Source: Berkiella_A sp964633725 (lineage in GTDB: Bacteria > Pseudomonadota > Gammaproteobacteria > Berkiellales > Berkiellaceae). Taken from it: a stretch of 40,273 nucleotides of DNA. Within the stretch, counting starts at the first letter, position 1. The number at the start of each line of letters is the position of its first letter. Below the pieces are notes generated by a model. That model ran no database searches. It was not told where the DNA came from and saw nothing but the letters and a program-made list of their open reading frames with translations. The stretch covers positions 1 to 40,273 of the forward strand of contig CAZWHY010000033.1 in the NCBI GenBank assembly GCA_964633725.1, given 5' to 3'. This document shows positions 25,598 to 35,126 of the stretch, one piece after another. The position numbers and the translations under genes were made by a program.

Positions 25598-26026
25598 TTA
25601 GCTTTTTACTTGCACCAATCTCGTACCGCTTAATCTATCGTGCAAGCTTTGATGTTCTTTATCGATTAGACACCAGAGTAGGCCGATACCACATAATCCC
25701 AGTGATGGAAAAGCCAATGCATAGCGCAGCCAGGCTTTTTTCCAGGTGAGCTTAGAGTGGTCAGATTGGACTAGCTTTACTTTCCAAGAAAGCATGCCCA
25801 ATGTTTGCCCACCTCGATGCCAAAACCCACAGGTAAATAAGCCAACAACCAATAATAAATAGCTTAAGAAATAATACTGAACGGCTAGAAAAGATTCACC
25901 TTTATTGAACAGCAGGGCAATGCTGGTGGCTAAAATAAGCAGAGAAATAATAATAAAAGTATCGTATATCAATGCCGCAAAACGTCTAAAAAGAGTGGCT
26001 GCTGGAGTTTTAAGTTTGTTATTCAA
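25598..26026 (-). CDS. RDD-family membrane protein
   Basis: 142 residues with the RDD pattern: RRFAALIYD in the first helix, then GQTLGMLSWKVKLV and the closing DRLSGTRLV. Three or four membrane helices. Inner-membrane protein; some RDD proteins are proposed ion exchangers but this one cannot be assigned. The only plausible start is TTG 26026, with a weak GAG upstream. Convergent with the remnant at 25354-25551. Confidence 0.85.
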   Translation of the reverse strand: MNNKLKTPAATLFRRFAALIYDTFIIISLLILATSIALLFNKGESFLAVQYYFLSYLLLVVGLFTCGFWHRGGQTLGMLSWKVKLVQSDHSKLTWKKAWLRYALAFPSLGLCGIGLLWCLIDKEHQSLHDRLSGTRLVQVKS

Positions 26027-26393
26027 TTAAATTACTCTAAAGTTCTAAAATATTTGTAAGCAAAGCGAATTTAGTACCACTTTCTGATAAATATAGCATG
26101 CTGCATAGCACTAATAAAATTTATCTCTGGTTTTATTCTAAATTAAGTTTAAAAAGAAGCCGCTATTTATAACATATTCCACTATTAATTGGGACACCCA
26201 ATATCAGAATCAATATTAACGCATGATTTATATACTAATTTTTAAAATATAATAAAATACTGGGGTAACAAGTGCCACATAATTTTACAATGTTAGAAAA
26301 TCAGCATTGAACAAAAAATCTGTATGGCTTTGGTTCTGAAATGTTATATTGTAATAGTATAAGGGAATAGAATAAAGCTGTAAGGAGAATAGT
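26027..26393. other. Divergent intergenic region
   Basis: About 370 bp of very AT-rich DNA between the RDD gene and the nucleotide-sugar operon. It must contain the promoters of both. The only clear signal is AAGGAG just before the GTG start at 26394. Confidence 0.5.
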
Positions 26394-27680
26394 GTGGGAC
26401 ACAATAGACATATTTCAGTTGTGGGCTTAGGATACGTTGGATTACCAGTTGCCTGTGCTTTTGGTTTAAAGCAAAAAGTGATTGGCTTTGATGTGAATAA
26501 AACACGTATCACAGCACTACAAAATAACCAAGATCACACCGGCACCGTTACACCAGAAGAATTAAAAGAATCCAATGTCGAGTTTACCTTTGACCCTGCA
26601 AGGTTGCAAACAGCAGATTGTCATATTATTGCGGTTCCTACCCCCGTTGATGATGCGCATCAGCCTGATTTAACGTGTTTGAAGAAAGCTTCTGAAACCG
26701 TTGGCAATATTTTAAAAAAAGGCGATATTGTTGTTTATGAATCTACTGTTTATCCAGGTGTTACCGAAGATATTTGTTTACCCATACTCGAAAAGTTATC
26801 CAAACTGACAGGGGGCAAAGATTTCACGGTAGGTTATTCACCCGAGAGAATTAACCCAGGTGATAAAGAGCGATCTTTTCAATCTATTGTCAAAGTGGTT
26901 GCTGGCCAAGACGAGAATACGACTAAAATATTGTCTGAAGTATATGGTGAAGTGGTCAAGGCTGGGATATTTCAAGCACAATCGATCAAAGTCGCCGAAG
27001 CGGCTAAAGTGATTGAAAATACACAAAGAGATTTAAATATTGCTCTGATGAACGAGCTTGCGATTATATTCGAGAAAATGGGTATAGATACGACCTCTGT
27101 GATCGATGCGGCTAAAACCAAATGGAATTTCTTGCCGTTTTATCCTGGTTTGGTTGGGGGACATTGCATCGGGGTGGATCCATACTACCTCACCTATAAA
27201 GCCAAACAATTAGGGTATAGACCAGAAGTGATACAAGCGGGTCGCAGAATCAATGATAGCATGGGGCGCCATGTGGCACAACTAACGATAAAACATATGA
27301 TTCAATCCGACAGCCATGTAAAAGGCGCAAAGGTTGCAGTTTTAGGCTTAACGTTTAAAGAAAATTGCCCTGATGTCAGAAACACACGGGTCATAGATGT
27401 TATCAAAGAGCTAGAATCTTTTGGGGTGGATGTTTTAGTCCATGATCCCATTGCTTCTACAGCAGAGGCAAAATCAGAGTATGGTATAGATTTAGTTAAA
27501 TGGGATGCTATCAGTGACGTGGATGCAATAATATTGTGCGTACCACATAAAGAAATTTTAGACAAAACGGCAAAAGATTTCGCTAATTGTTTTGCCAACT
27601 CTAGGATTGTGTTTGATGTAAAGTCTGTGTTAAGTCAAACGGACTTTAAAAAGCATGAAATTCAGGTATGGAGACTGTAA
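26394..27680 (+). CDS. tviB: Nucleotide-sugar 6-dehydrogenase (TviB/WbpO type)
   Basis: 428 residues. NAD-dependent oxidation of the C6 hydroxyl of a UDP-hexose or UDP-N-acetylhexosamine to the uronic acid, in cytoplasmic precursor synthesis for surface polysaccharide. Rossmann motif GLGYVGLP at residues 11-18; catalytic Cys258 in GGHCIGVDPYY. Overall, and in RPEVIQAGRRINDSMG, it matches the Vi-antigen TviB/WbpO group (UDP-GlcNAc/GalNAc dehydrogenases) better than UDP-glucose dehydrogenase. Start is GTG 26394 with AAGGAG upstream. Its stop overlaps the start of the next gene (TAATG). Exact substrate uncertain. Confidence 0.9.
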   Translation: MGHNRHISVVGLGYVGLPVACAFGLKQKVIGFDVNKTRITALQNNQDHTGTVTPEELKESNVEFTFDPARLQTADCHIIAVPTPVDDAHQPDLTCLKKASETVGNILKKGDIVVYESTVYPGVTEDICLPILEKLSKLTGGKDFTVGYSPERINPGDKERSFQSIVKVVAGQDENTTKILSEVYGEVVKAGIFQAQSIKVAEAAKVIENTQRDLNIALMNELAIIFEKMGIDTTSVIDAAKTKWNFLPFYPGLVGGHCIGVDPYYLTYKAKQLGYRPEVIQAGRRINDSMGRHVAQLTIKHMIQSDSHVKGAKVAVLGLTFKENCPDVRNTRVIDVIKELESFGVDVLVHDPIASTAEAKSEYGIDLVKWDAISDVDAIILCVPHKEILDKTAKDFANCFANSRIVFDVKSVLSQTDFKKHEIQVWRL

Positions 27681-28711
27681 TGAAAGTATTAGTCACAGGC
27701 GCCGCAGGATTCATTGGTTCTCACGTTTCTAAGCAATTGCTAGATAAAGGCGAGGAAGTAGTCGGTTTAGATAATTTGAACGATTACTATAGTGTTCAAT
27801 TAAAAAAAGATCGGCTCGCTAATTTACTAGACCAAAGTGAATTTAAATTTGTAAAGCAGGATGTTGAAAATACAGATGAACTGAATCAATTATTTGAGAC
27901 GCATCAGTTTGACAAAGTCATACATTTAGCCGCCCAAGCAGGGGTGCGTTATTCTCTGGAAAATCCAATGGCTTATATTAATGCGAATGTTGTAGGATTT
28001 ACCAATATATTAGAATCATGCAGGCATCATAAGGTGAAGCACTTGGTCTATGCTTCTTCTAGCTCTGTATATGGTGCGAATACAAAATTACCTTTTTCTA
28101 CAAAAGATAGTGTGGATCATCCTATTAGTTTATACGCGGCAACCAAGAAATCCAATGAGCTGATGGCGCACGTATATTCACATTTATTTGAGCTACCCAC
28201 TACAGGGCTTAGATTTTTTACAGTCTATGGTCCTTGGGGACGCCCCGATATGGCTTTGTTCAAGTTTGTTCATGCAATTTATAATGAACAGACTGTGCCG
28301 GTTTATAACAAAGGTGATATGATTCGAGATTTTACCTATGTGGATGATATCGTGAATGGGGTTTTGTCTGTTTTAGAGATTGCGCCAAAGCCTAATCAAA
28401 ATATTTTAGAATCAGAGCGTTCTCCCGATAAAAGTCATGCGCCATATCGAATTTATAATATTGGTAACAATAGTCCTGTTCCTCTGATGAAGTTTATAGA
28501 AGCGATTGAGAAGTCTTGTGGTAAAAAAGCAAAAATTGAATACTTGCCTATGCAGCCGGGAGATGTACCTGCAACGCATGCAGATGTTTCGCCTTTAGAG
28601 CAAGAATTTCATTATCATCCCAATACAACAGTTGAACAGGGAATTGATAATTTTGTTAAGTGGTATCAGCAGTATTATAAAGTAAGGAATGGGCATGTAA
28701 TAACTTCCTAG
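27680..28711 (+). CDS. NAD-dependent sugar epimerase, UDP-glucuronate 4-epimerase type
   Basis: 343 residues from ATG 27680, which overlaps the previous stop and has GGAG six bases upstream. Short-chain dehydrogenase fold: GAAGFIGS at the NAD site, SSSSVYG, and catalytic Tyr152/Lys156 in LYAATKK. AAQAGVRYSLENP and TVYGPWGRPDMALF are characteristic of the glucuronate 4-epimerase (GAE/LspL) group, which makes UDP-galacturonate. With the dehydrogenase upstream it forms a two-step uronic-acid supply for a polysaccharide. The last ~9 codons (RNGHVITS and stop) are encoded by an inserted MITE; without it the frame would end KVN-stop. Confidence 0.9.
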   Translation: MKVLVTGAAGFIGSHVSKQLLDKGEEVVGLDNLNDYYSVQLKKDRLANLLDQSEFKFVKQDVENTDELNQLFETHQFDKVIHLAAQAGVRYSLENPMAYINANVVGFTNILESCRHHKVKHLVYASSSSVYGANTKLPFSTKDSVDHPISLYAATKKSNELMAHVYSHLFELPTTGLRFFTVYGPWGRPDMALFKFVHAIYNEQTVPVYNKGDMIRDFTYVDDIVNGVLSVLEIAPKPNQNILESERSPDKSHAPYRIYNIGNNSPVPLMKFIEAIEKSCGKKAKIEYLPMQPGDVPATHADVSPLEQEFHYHPNTTVEQGIDNFVKWYQQYYKVRNGHVITS

Positions 28712-28864
28712 TTTAGCGCTCAGTAAGCTGGCATATTTAGATGGAACGATTGAGGAAAAATGCGAGCATAGCAGGGCTATGTGAGTGTTTTTCCGATTGA
28801 GGTTCATTTAAAGATGGCTTGCTTAATGAGATGATAAAACGGTAAGTTATTACATGCCCATTCC
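28686..28864. mobile_element. 179-bp MITE, copy B
   Basis: Same length and ends as copy A (17182-17360) but in inverse orientation; flanked by TAA on both sides (28683-28685 and 28865-28867). The left 26 bp overlap the 3' end of the epimerase gene and supply its stop codon at 28709-28711. Confidence 0.92.
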
Positions 28865-28896
28865 TAAACTAATACCCATCTGATTTTGAGGAATAT

Positions 28897-31800
28897 ATGG
28901 ATATATTCGTCCCCTTTCCTCTGGATAGTGAGCAAGCTATCCAGCAGCGCATGCGTGCCGCATTAGGTATAATTCAATCTGAAACAGGTGAAGAACGTGA
29001 TTATGCCTCTATTTTTAATCATGATGTAGAAGCGCTCAATAATACACTCAATAATCCTTCTAGTATTTATGCCTATCATGAAGACGCGTTGCAAAAACAA
29101 GCAGAATACAATGCGGCTCTAGCAGACTCTAAATCCAGATGGGATAGTGAGCATAAAAGCCTAGACATCGGCAAAAGTGTTATCAAAAATTTATCTGAAC
29201 GTAAAAAGCGATTTCAGCATGCCGTTTCTAAAATGGAAGCGATCAAATTAAAATCTGATCAGCTGGTTGATATGTTGTCACTGGATAGTCGAGGGGGTGT
29301 CTTTTGGCATCGACTAGATGAACTGGCTGCAAAGTTAGATAAAAAAGATGAGCTCAATTACTTGGATGCACTGTTTGGTGCGGCAGAAAACTTAGATATT
29401 CTGGATAAAGGTAATCGATTTGATTTGCTCAATGAGCTTATCGGTGAGCAAGAGCATTTAACAAAAAGTGCTGTTGAGAAAACAGCGCATCAGAGAAAAA
29501 ATAAAAAATATGCAAATCTTATTGTAGAGTTAGATGGTGTTATTTCTAAACGTCAGCAAAGACTAAAAAGTTTGAAGTTAGATTGGCAGGCGCAAGATAT
29601 TTTTGTGTTAGCCAATTCAGAAGATTTGCTAAAAGCGCAAGCAGATCTTAAGAACTTTAAGCAGTTTTTAGATTTTATTGAAAAGGAGGTATATTTTGAT
29701 AAAAAACATCCAGAAGATCAGAAAATACAGAACATTATTTCCATCAATAAAAATAGACTGAAAAGGCTAGAAAAAGCTTTGGTACAAGCGATGGGCTGGC
29801 GTATCCATGCCGCCAGTTTGAAAAAAGATTTACTATTCGATGACAATCGTTATGCTTTAATCAAAGAAATTCGAAAGCTAATATTCTTATATGATGATGC
29901 GTCAGAACTAGAGCCAGTACTTGATCTGTTGAGTCTTTCTGCACAAAGTTTATCAATGGGATTGAGCTTTGAAAACTTTGAGCTTTTGGCTAAAACAATT
30001 AAAGAGTCAGGTGATAAAAAGGCCATTAACAAATGGAAGTTCTCAAAGTGGGTCAAAGATGTAGATGAAGAGAATGCGATTGCCGTTGAACGCAAAGGAC
30101 TTAATCTGATACCGAGTGCTTTGGTTGATTTTGTTTCTCAAAAACCAAACTGGTGGTCTTTGGGTAGTTTGACACGTTATTATTACTTCCAAACGACTAA
30201 TGTTACTAAAGATCTATTAGGGTTGCTACGCAGAAAATTTTTAGGTGCACATTCTGAATTTTTGACTTTATTCAATGAAAGTATTTTTCAAATGCGAGCG
30301 TTCAGTAAAACGATTGATAAAGCAAACCAGGAAAATAAAAGTCTTAATTTATATTTGTTAAGCCAATCATCGGCGTTCAAAGATGCTTTAAGGATCCCTG
30401 ATTTTATCCAAAAAGAAAAATTAAAAGGTCGTTCGCTAAAGCCATCTTGGACTGTGGGTCATTTGTTAAAATGGCTTCCTTTTTTAAATCGTTTTCGAAC
30501 TTACCTTTTTTTTAAAATTTGGGACGCTACTATCGACACGGCGTGGGTTGACTATAAAATAAATTGTCGCCGAATTGCTCAGAAAATCATTCAAGACTTT
30601 GAGGTGGGTTTATTTGAGAGTATTCAAAATAAAGTATTTTTGTTGCCGAATAATTTGTTAATCGACATTCAAAAATTTGTCATTGAATATGGCTCGCCAG
30701 AAATGGTACGGTCATTTGAGAAAATGAACCAGCCACTTAATATTTTAAAGAAATTTAAGTTCTTACACCCACCAAATGATAATGAAGAGGATCGTAGATT
30801 AAACGAAGATAGCGTGCATGCTTTCTTAACGTTTTCTAAGAAATATTGGTCAGATGAGCAATGTTTTGCTGCAGAGGAAATAATGAAGCTTATTACACAA
30901 GAGCAGGTTCCCGCATCAGAAAGAGATTTAACCATATTGTTTAAGAAAACAAAAATATTATATACAAGCGAGAATAAAGAAAAAGAGTTTATGTATTTCT
31001 TGAAGTATATGGCGCATGATTACATATTTTTAACGGGTGATCAGGGCGGGGAACCCTCCTTGAAATTTCTAGAACGATTTTATCCAAATGCCGCTAAGAA
31101 TTGGCGCAATGATAGAATAGAAAATTTAGACGATAAATTTGTTTTTATACACTCTATACTAGATGTGCAGCCAAATTTCGAGAGGACAATTGATCTAACC
31201 AAAAATTATAATGTTGGGCAAGAGCTTCTAAAGTATCGTTTCATTGGGAAATATATCCAAGATCTGAATTTAGTCAAAGTCGAACAGGGGCACTATATCA
31301 ATACCTTGTGTGATAAAGCAAGGGAGTATGTGAAATTTTATCAGGGCAGCAATTATGAATATAAAGATATTATATTAGCACTGGGAAAGATTCAGCCAGA
31401 TATTATTAACCAGTATATGAGTGCTCGATTTAAATGGTTGCTTCGACATGAGGATTATGAAATAACTGATGAGGAACAGCTTTTTTACGCTCGTGTGCTT
31501 AAAACTAAAAGTACACAAGACATTATAGCTAAAGTCATAAAAAAACACTGTGATGGTAAAAGCAATCATTTAGATGCGCTAATTCATTTTATCGATAACC
31601 CGAAGCTCAACGGTATGTTTTTAGCTAAAAGACTACAGCATTTAATGAAAAAGAAAAGTTATGAGGAAATCATTGCAACCACTTTATTTGATGATGTCTC
31701 AGATAATCATATTTTTATAAAAAACATGAATAATTACTTTGACACTGTTATTCAAAAGGCAATTAGAGAGGATAAATTTACGACTTTAGAAACGAATGGG

Positions 31801-34407
31801 TTTTGCCATATGATTGAGCGATATGGTTCACTTGTTAATAAAGAGGCCTATCGCATTTTGCGTTTAAAACGATTGTTGGCAACTAATGATTATGAAAAAA
31901 TACAGCTTTATATTAACGCTTTATTGCCCTATATTAAAAATTTAGACAAAGACTTAATAACATTAGATAAAGGTAAAAAATTGCTTGTCGCTATGTATGA
32001 GGAATATGTAGCCGAATTGGAAGATAATAATGAGTGGCATGCACATATTCAATATTTATTAGAACATTTTTCTATGGGGCTGTGTCCTGAGCTATTATAT
32101 ACAGTGAGAGCTTTATGGTTAAGTTCTTATTTGTCTGAGCCAGAACACTTTTCTGAACTGGCATCGATAAATCGTCCCTCTTTAGACTTAAAATATCATC
32201 AAGACAACAAGAGAGTGCCAAATGAGACGGTAGATTTAAGTAAATTCTATGGTCATGAAATTAGCTCGGTAGCAGGTCTGGTTGATGCGAGGCTGAATCA
32301 GTATATAACAAGCATTAGTGATAGCATGATTCAATTGTTAAATCGATATTTAAAAGATCCAGGATTGAAAATACTAGACAATCACCATTTGTATAAGAAA
32401 AAAATGGAGGATTTTCAAAGAGCAAGAGATATTGTCTTTGCCTTAAAACAGTCTGATTATAATCTCATGTTTGATTTGTTAGATCACTTTATTGAAGATT
32501 ATATTGGTCAACAGAAATTGTTAGAGTCTGAGCATAATGCGTCTAGAGAAGCCGTGATTGGTTATCAAGCAAAGATATTAGATAGCATTTATAATGCAAT
32601 GTTTGAACAAATAAAAATGATGTCCCTATCTTCTGGACATTTGTTCTCAGAGAGTCTAAAAACACCAAAATTAGTGCTTACAGAAGTCATGGGGCGAGCC
32701 TCACGCTCTCGGTTACCCGATACGCAAAAAGAAGAAATATTGTTTTTACATGAAAATAATGAAATAGCTTATAGAATTTTTAATGAAATACAAAGTAACT
32801 TAGTACTCAATCGATTGCATATGTTAAGAATGTCAGGAGATGACACCTTATTGTTAAGGCGCTATCTTGCCAAAGCGGTTAAAAAAGGCTTAGTGAGCCG
32901 AGTCAGGATAGTCATGAGTATTTTGCTTGATTCTGATCCTTTGTATATCGCATTAAAAGCATTTGAAGACCTTATGATGAATGAACATTTGAATTATAAT
33001 GATATAGAAAATCGGGTTGAAATATTAGATGATTTTGAAAACGATCAACTTCAGCATCATCAAAATGTTGAGCGTTTGATGGATGATATTATTGTAAAAC
33101 TACAATCTGGGGAGAGTATACAAAATATATCTTTATTTGAAAATGAGAAAAGTAGTTTGCAAATCACTTTCATAGAAGCGTTGCCATTAAAACTTCAACA
33201 AAACTTGCAAGAAGCCGTTTTTCAAAGGCTACAGGTAATTATGAATGAACCTATGCCGGAAGCCGAAATGAGAGCACTGCAAGAGTGGCAGTGCTATAGC
33301 ATGCTTTGTCAGTGGCTATCATCTTCATCTAGTAAACTTAAAAAAGAATTTGTTAAACAGATCACACCTATGGTGGCTCGAAAATTAACGGAAGCAGAAA
33401 CATATTTTGAGGTGTTAGAGCATTCTATGGACAATGTATTAGAAGGGCGTTCAAATGAGCAGATGCTAAATAAATGGGGCTCTTATATTATCGGGCAAAC
33501 AAAGAAAATAGATACTTCATTTAAGTTAAATAGTGATACTTTAGAAAAAGAGCATGTTTTATTACAGGACGCTATATTGACAAGATTATTGGGGAATAAG
33601 GCGCAAACGGCTCAGTTAGATCGACTGATTGCAAATGTGCTGATGCGCTTGCGACGTGCGATGATGGATGGTCATTCGGATTTGTTTAGAGAGCATTGTA
33701 TCAAATTTTCTGAAAAGCTGGTCACATTGGCCGGTAATTCATACCAGCGTGAGCAATGTGCCAAGTTAATCAATGTTTGGAATAAGTTTATTGCGCATGA
33801 TGAAATGAGCGTAGGTTCACTAAAGTCACAGGCATTGAAAGATACACTACCTGCCTTTTTAGAAAAGTTTGATAATGATTTATTTGGGTATTTTGTTGGA
33901 CGATACAATTTATCGACAGGTTTTCTGGAAAAAATGTCATCTAAAGTGAATAGTTGGCCTTATGAAGATAGTCAGTTTGAGTTTAACCATGTTAAAGAAC
34001 AATACACATTTAAGGAATTCAAACAATGGATAAGTCAGTATAAGCCGGAAAAAAAATTATTCGTTCATCATAAAAAAATTGATGAGAGAGCGGCAAAGAA
34101 ACTATACATTGCGTTTTGCTTATCCTTACAGGCGCATCAAATTGCCAAAATACTGGAGAAAAGAATTGAGGCGAATAGTTTACATAGTTTTAGTCTAGAT
34201 TTATTTACGGATGTATTAACGGATTTGAATGAAAAAATAATGGATGACTTGAAGTTTAAGAGCCATAGTCTAGAAAGGCATTTTAGAGAAACCATAGGGA
34301 TAGACAATGAATATTTTGTTTCGTGGGATTTAAATGCTAAAGAATTAGAGCTTGAAACGCCTCTGTTGAGTCGTCAATTATCTAGTAATACAGTGTCCTA
34401 TTACTAG
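28897..34407 (+). CDS. Very large helical protein of unknown function (1836 aa)
   Basis: Start ATG 28897 with GAGGAAT upstream. I recognise no domain. The sequence is almost entirely alpha-helical in character, charged, rich in Leu/Lys/Asp/Glu, with possible coiled coil around residues 50-130. A short hydrophobic, aromatic patch at about 520-560 (LLKWLPFLNRFRTYLFFKIW) could be a membrane-associated hairpin. No signal peptide, no repeats obvious by eye. It is unbroken across 5.5 kb amid decaying DNA, so it is under selection. It follows the sugar operon but is separated from it by the MITE, and ends one base before a convergent tRNA gene. Candidates: secreted effector, surface-associated scaffold, or helical-solenoid protein; none is supported by a motif. 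Confidence 0.85.
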   Translation: MDIFVPFPLDSEQAIQQRMRAALGIIQSETGEERDYASIFNHDVEALNNTLNNPSSIYAYHEDALQKQAEYNAALADSKSRWDSEHKSLDIGKSVIKNLSERKKRFQHAVSKMEAIKLKSDQLVDMLSLDSRGGVFWHRLDELAAKLDKKDELNYLDALFGAAENLDILDKGNRFDLLNELIGEQEHLTKSAVEKTAHQRKNKKYANLIVELDGVISKRQQRLKSLKLDWQAQDIFVLANSEDLLKAQADLKNFKQFLDFIEKEVYFDKKHPEDQKIQNIISINKNRLKRLEKALVQAMGWRIHAASLKKDLLFDDNRYALIKEIRKLIFLYDDASELEPVLDLLSLSAQSLSMGLSFENFELLAKTIKESGDKKAINKWKFSKWVKDVDEENAIAVERKGLNLIPSALVDFVSQKPNWWSLGSLTRYYYFQTTNVTKDLLGLLRRKFLGAHSEFLTLFNESIFQMRAFSKTIDKANQENKSLNLYLLSQSSAFKDALRIPDFIQKEKLKGRSLKPSWTVGHLLKWLPFLNRFRTYLFFKIWDATIDTAWVDYKINCRRIAQKIIQDFEVGLFESIQNKVFLLPNNLLIDIQKFVIEYGSPEMVRSFEKMNQPLNILKKFKFLHPPNDNEEDRRLNEDSVHAFLTFSKKYWSDEQCFAAEEIMKLITQEQVPASERDLTILFKKTKILYTSENKEKEFMYFLKYMAHDYIFLTGDQGGEPSLKFLERFYPNAAKNWRNDRIENLDDKFVFIHSILDVQPNFERTIDLTKNYNVGQELLKYRFIGKYIQDLNLVKVEQGHYINTLCDKAREYVKFYQGSNYEYKDIILALGKIQPDIINQYMSARFKWLLRHEDYEITDEEQLFYARVLKTKSTQDIIAKVIKKHCDGKSNHLDALIHFIDNPKLNGMFLAKRLQHLMKKKSYEEIIATTLFDDVSDNHIFIKNMNNYFDTVIQKAIREDKFTTLETNGFCHMIERYGSLVNKEAYRILRLKRLLATNDYEKIQLYINALLPYIKNLDKDLITLDKGKKLLVAMYEEYVAELEDNNEWHAHIQYLLEHFSMGLCPELLYTVRALWLSSYLSEPEHFSELASINRPSLDLKYHQDNKRVPNETVDLSKFYGHEISSVAGLVDARLNQYITSISDSMIQLLNRYLKDPGLKILDNHHLYKKKMEDFQRARDIVFALKQSDYNLMFDLLDHFIEDYIGQQKLLESEHNASREAVIGYQAKILDSIYNAMFEQIKMMSLSSGHLFSESLKTPKLVLTEVMGRASRSRLPDTQKEEILFLHENNEIAYRIFNEIQSNLVLNRLHMLRMSGDDTLLLRRYLAKAVKKGLVSRVRIVMSILLDSDPLYIALKAFEDLMMNEHLNYNDIENRVEILDDFENDQLQHHQNVERLMDDIIVKLQSGESIQNISLFENEKSSLQITFIEALPLKLQQNLQEAVFQRLQVIMNEPMPEAEMRALQEWQCYSMLCQWLSSSSSKLKKEFVKQITPMVARKLTEAETYFEVLEHSMDNVLEGRSNEQMLNKWGSYIIGQTKKIDTSFKLNSDTLEKEHVLLQDAILTRLLGNKAQTAQLDRLIANVLMRLRRAMMDGHSDLFREHCIKFSEKLVTLAGNSYQREQCAKLINVWNKFIAHDEMSVGSLKSQALKDTLPAFLEKFDNDLFGYFVGRYNLSTGFLEKMSSKVNSWPYEDSQFEFNHVKEQYTFKEFKQWISQYKPEKKLFVHHKKIDERAAKKLYIAFCLSLQAHQIAKILEKRIEANSLHSFSLDLFTDVLTDLNEKIMDDLKFKSHSLERHFRETIGIDNEYFVSWDLNAKELELETPLLSRQLSSNTVSYY

Positions 34408-34408
34408 A

Positions 34409-34495
34409 TGGTACCGAAGGCGAGACTCGAACTCGCACGATGTTGCCATCACCAGATTTTGAATCTAGCGCGTCTACCAGTTCCGCCACTTCGGC
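34409..34495 (-). tRNA. leuX: tRNA-Leu, anticodon CAA
   Basis: 87 bases including encoded CCA. The acceptor stem GCCGAAG pairs with CTTCGGT (a G1-U72 wobble), the D-loop and long variable arm are of leucine type, and the anticodon loop TTCAAAA gives CAA (reads UUG). The T-arm has GTTCGAGTC. The 3' end is one base from the stop codon of the convergent 1836-residue gene. Confidence 0.96.
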
Positions 34496-34505
34496 ACGGG
34501 AGAAA

Positions 34506-34533
34506 AGTATACCAGAAACTTACCCCATATCAA
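34506..34533 (-). promoter_or_regulatory. Sigma-70 promoter for tRNA-Leu
   Basis: On the minus strand, -35 TTGATA and -10 TATACT with a 16-base spacer, ending ten bases before the mature tRNA 5' end. Confidence 0.8.
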
Positions 34534-34734
34534 ATATTTATCTAAATGTTTGATAGCAGACATAATTCTAAACGTAAAATTTCTATAACGGTTGCTTCTA
34601 TATAGATAACAAGGTAGATTGCCAGATTGAAAAGTAATAAAATGCGCATAAACTTAGTTATACTGGTAACATTTTTAAGTCGCATATTTTTAGCCATTTT
34701 TGTTTCTGTTTTTATAAGTTAATTTAGGTGTTTC

Positions 34735-35094
34735 ATGCTGAAATCAATTGTATCTCTATTAGTCCTATCCTTTTCCTTTATTGGCTCAGCCATGGCTGAT
34801 GGTGGTGGGAGTGAATCTAGCCCCTATGGTCAGATAGTATTCTTGGGCGGTTTTATTCTCATTTTCTATTTTATGTTAATCCGGCCTCAGTCCAAGCGCC
34901 ATAAAGAACAAAAAAATCTGATTAGCAGTATTGCTAAAGACGATGAGATCGTTACCACTGGTGGTATTGTCGGCAAGGTTATAAAGGTAACTGAACAATT
35001 TTTGGTGGTTGCTATAGCAGATAACATTGAAGTGAAAGTCCAGAAACAGGCTGTCAGCACAACATTACCCAAAGGCACAATGAAAGATATTTAA
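34735..35094 (+). CDS. yajC: Preprotein translocase subunit YajC
   Basis: 119 residues. One membrane helix (FLGGFILIFYFMLIRPQSKR) and a small cytoplasmic domain with IVTTGGIVGKV. An N-terminal hydrophobic segment ending in SAMA resembles a signal sequence, a feature of some YajC homologues. It associates with SecDF. First gene of yajC-secD-secF; in many relatives tgt and queA lie upstream, but here the neighbour is the tRNA. Confidence 0.95.
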   Translation: MLKSIVSLLVLSFSFIGSAMADGGGSESSPYGQIVFLGGFILIFYFMLIRPQSKRHKEQKNLISSIAKDDEIVTTGGIVGKVIKVTEQFLVVAIADNIEVKVQKQAVSTTLPKGTMKDI

Positions 35095-35126
35095 CCCGAA
35101 TTTTAGAGGCCTCTTAAGGGATTTTT

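Noticed and set aside
28595..28807. Minus-strand 70-codon ORF across the epimerase end
   Set aside because: It is made of the antisense of the epimerase and of the MITE interior; no independent support.
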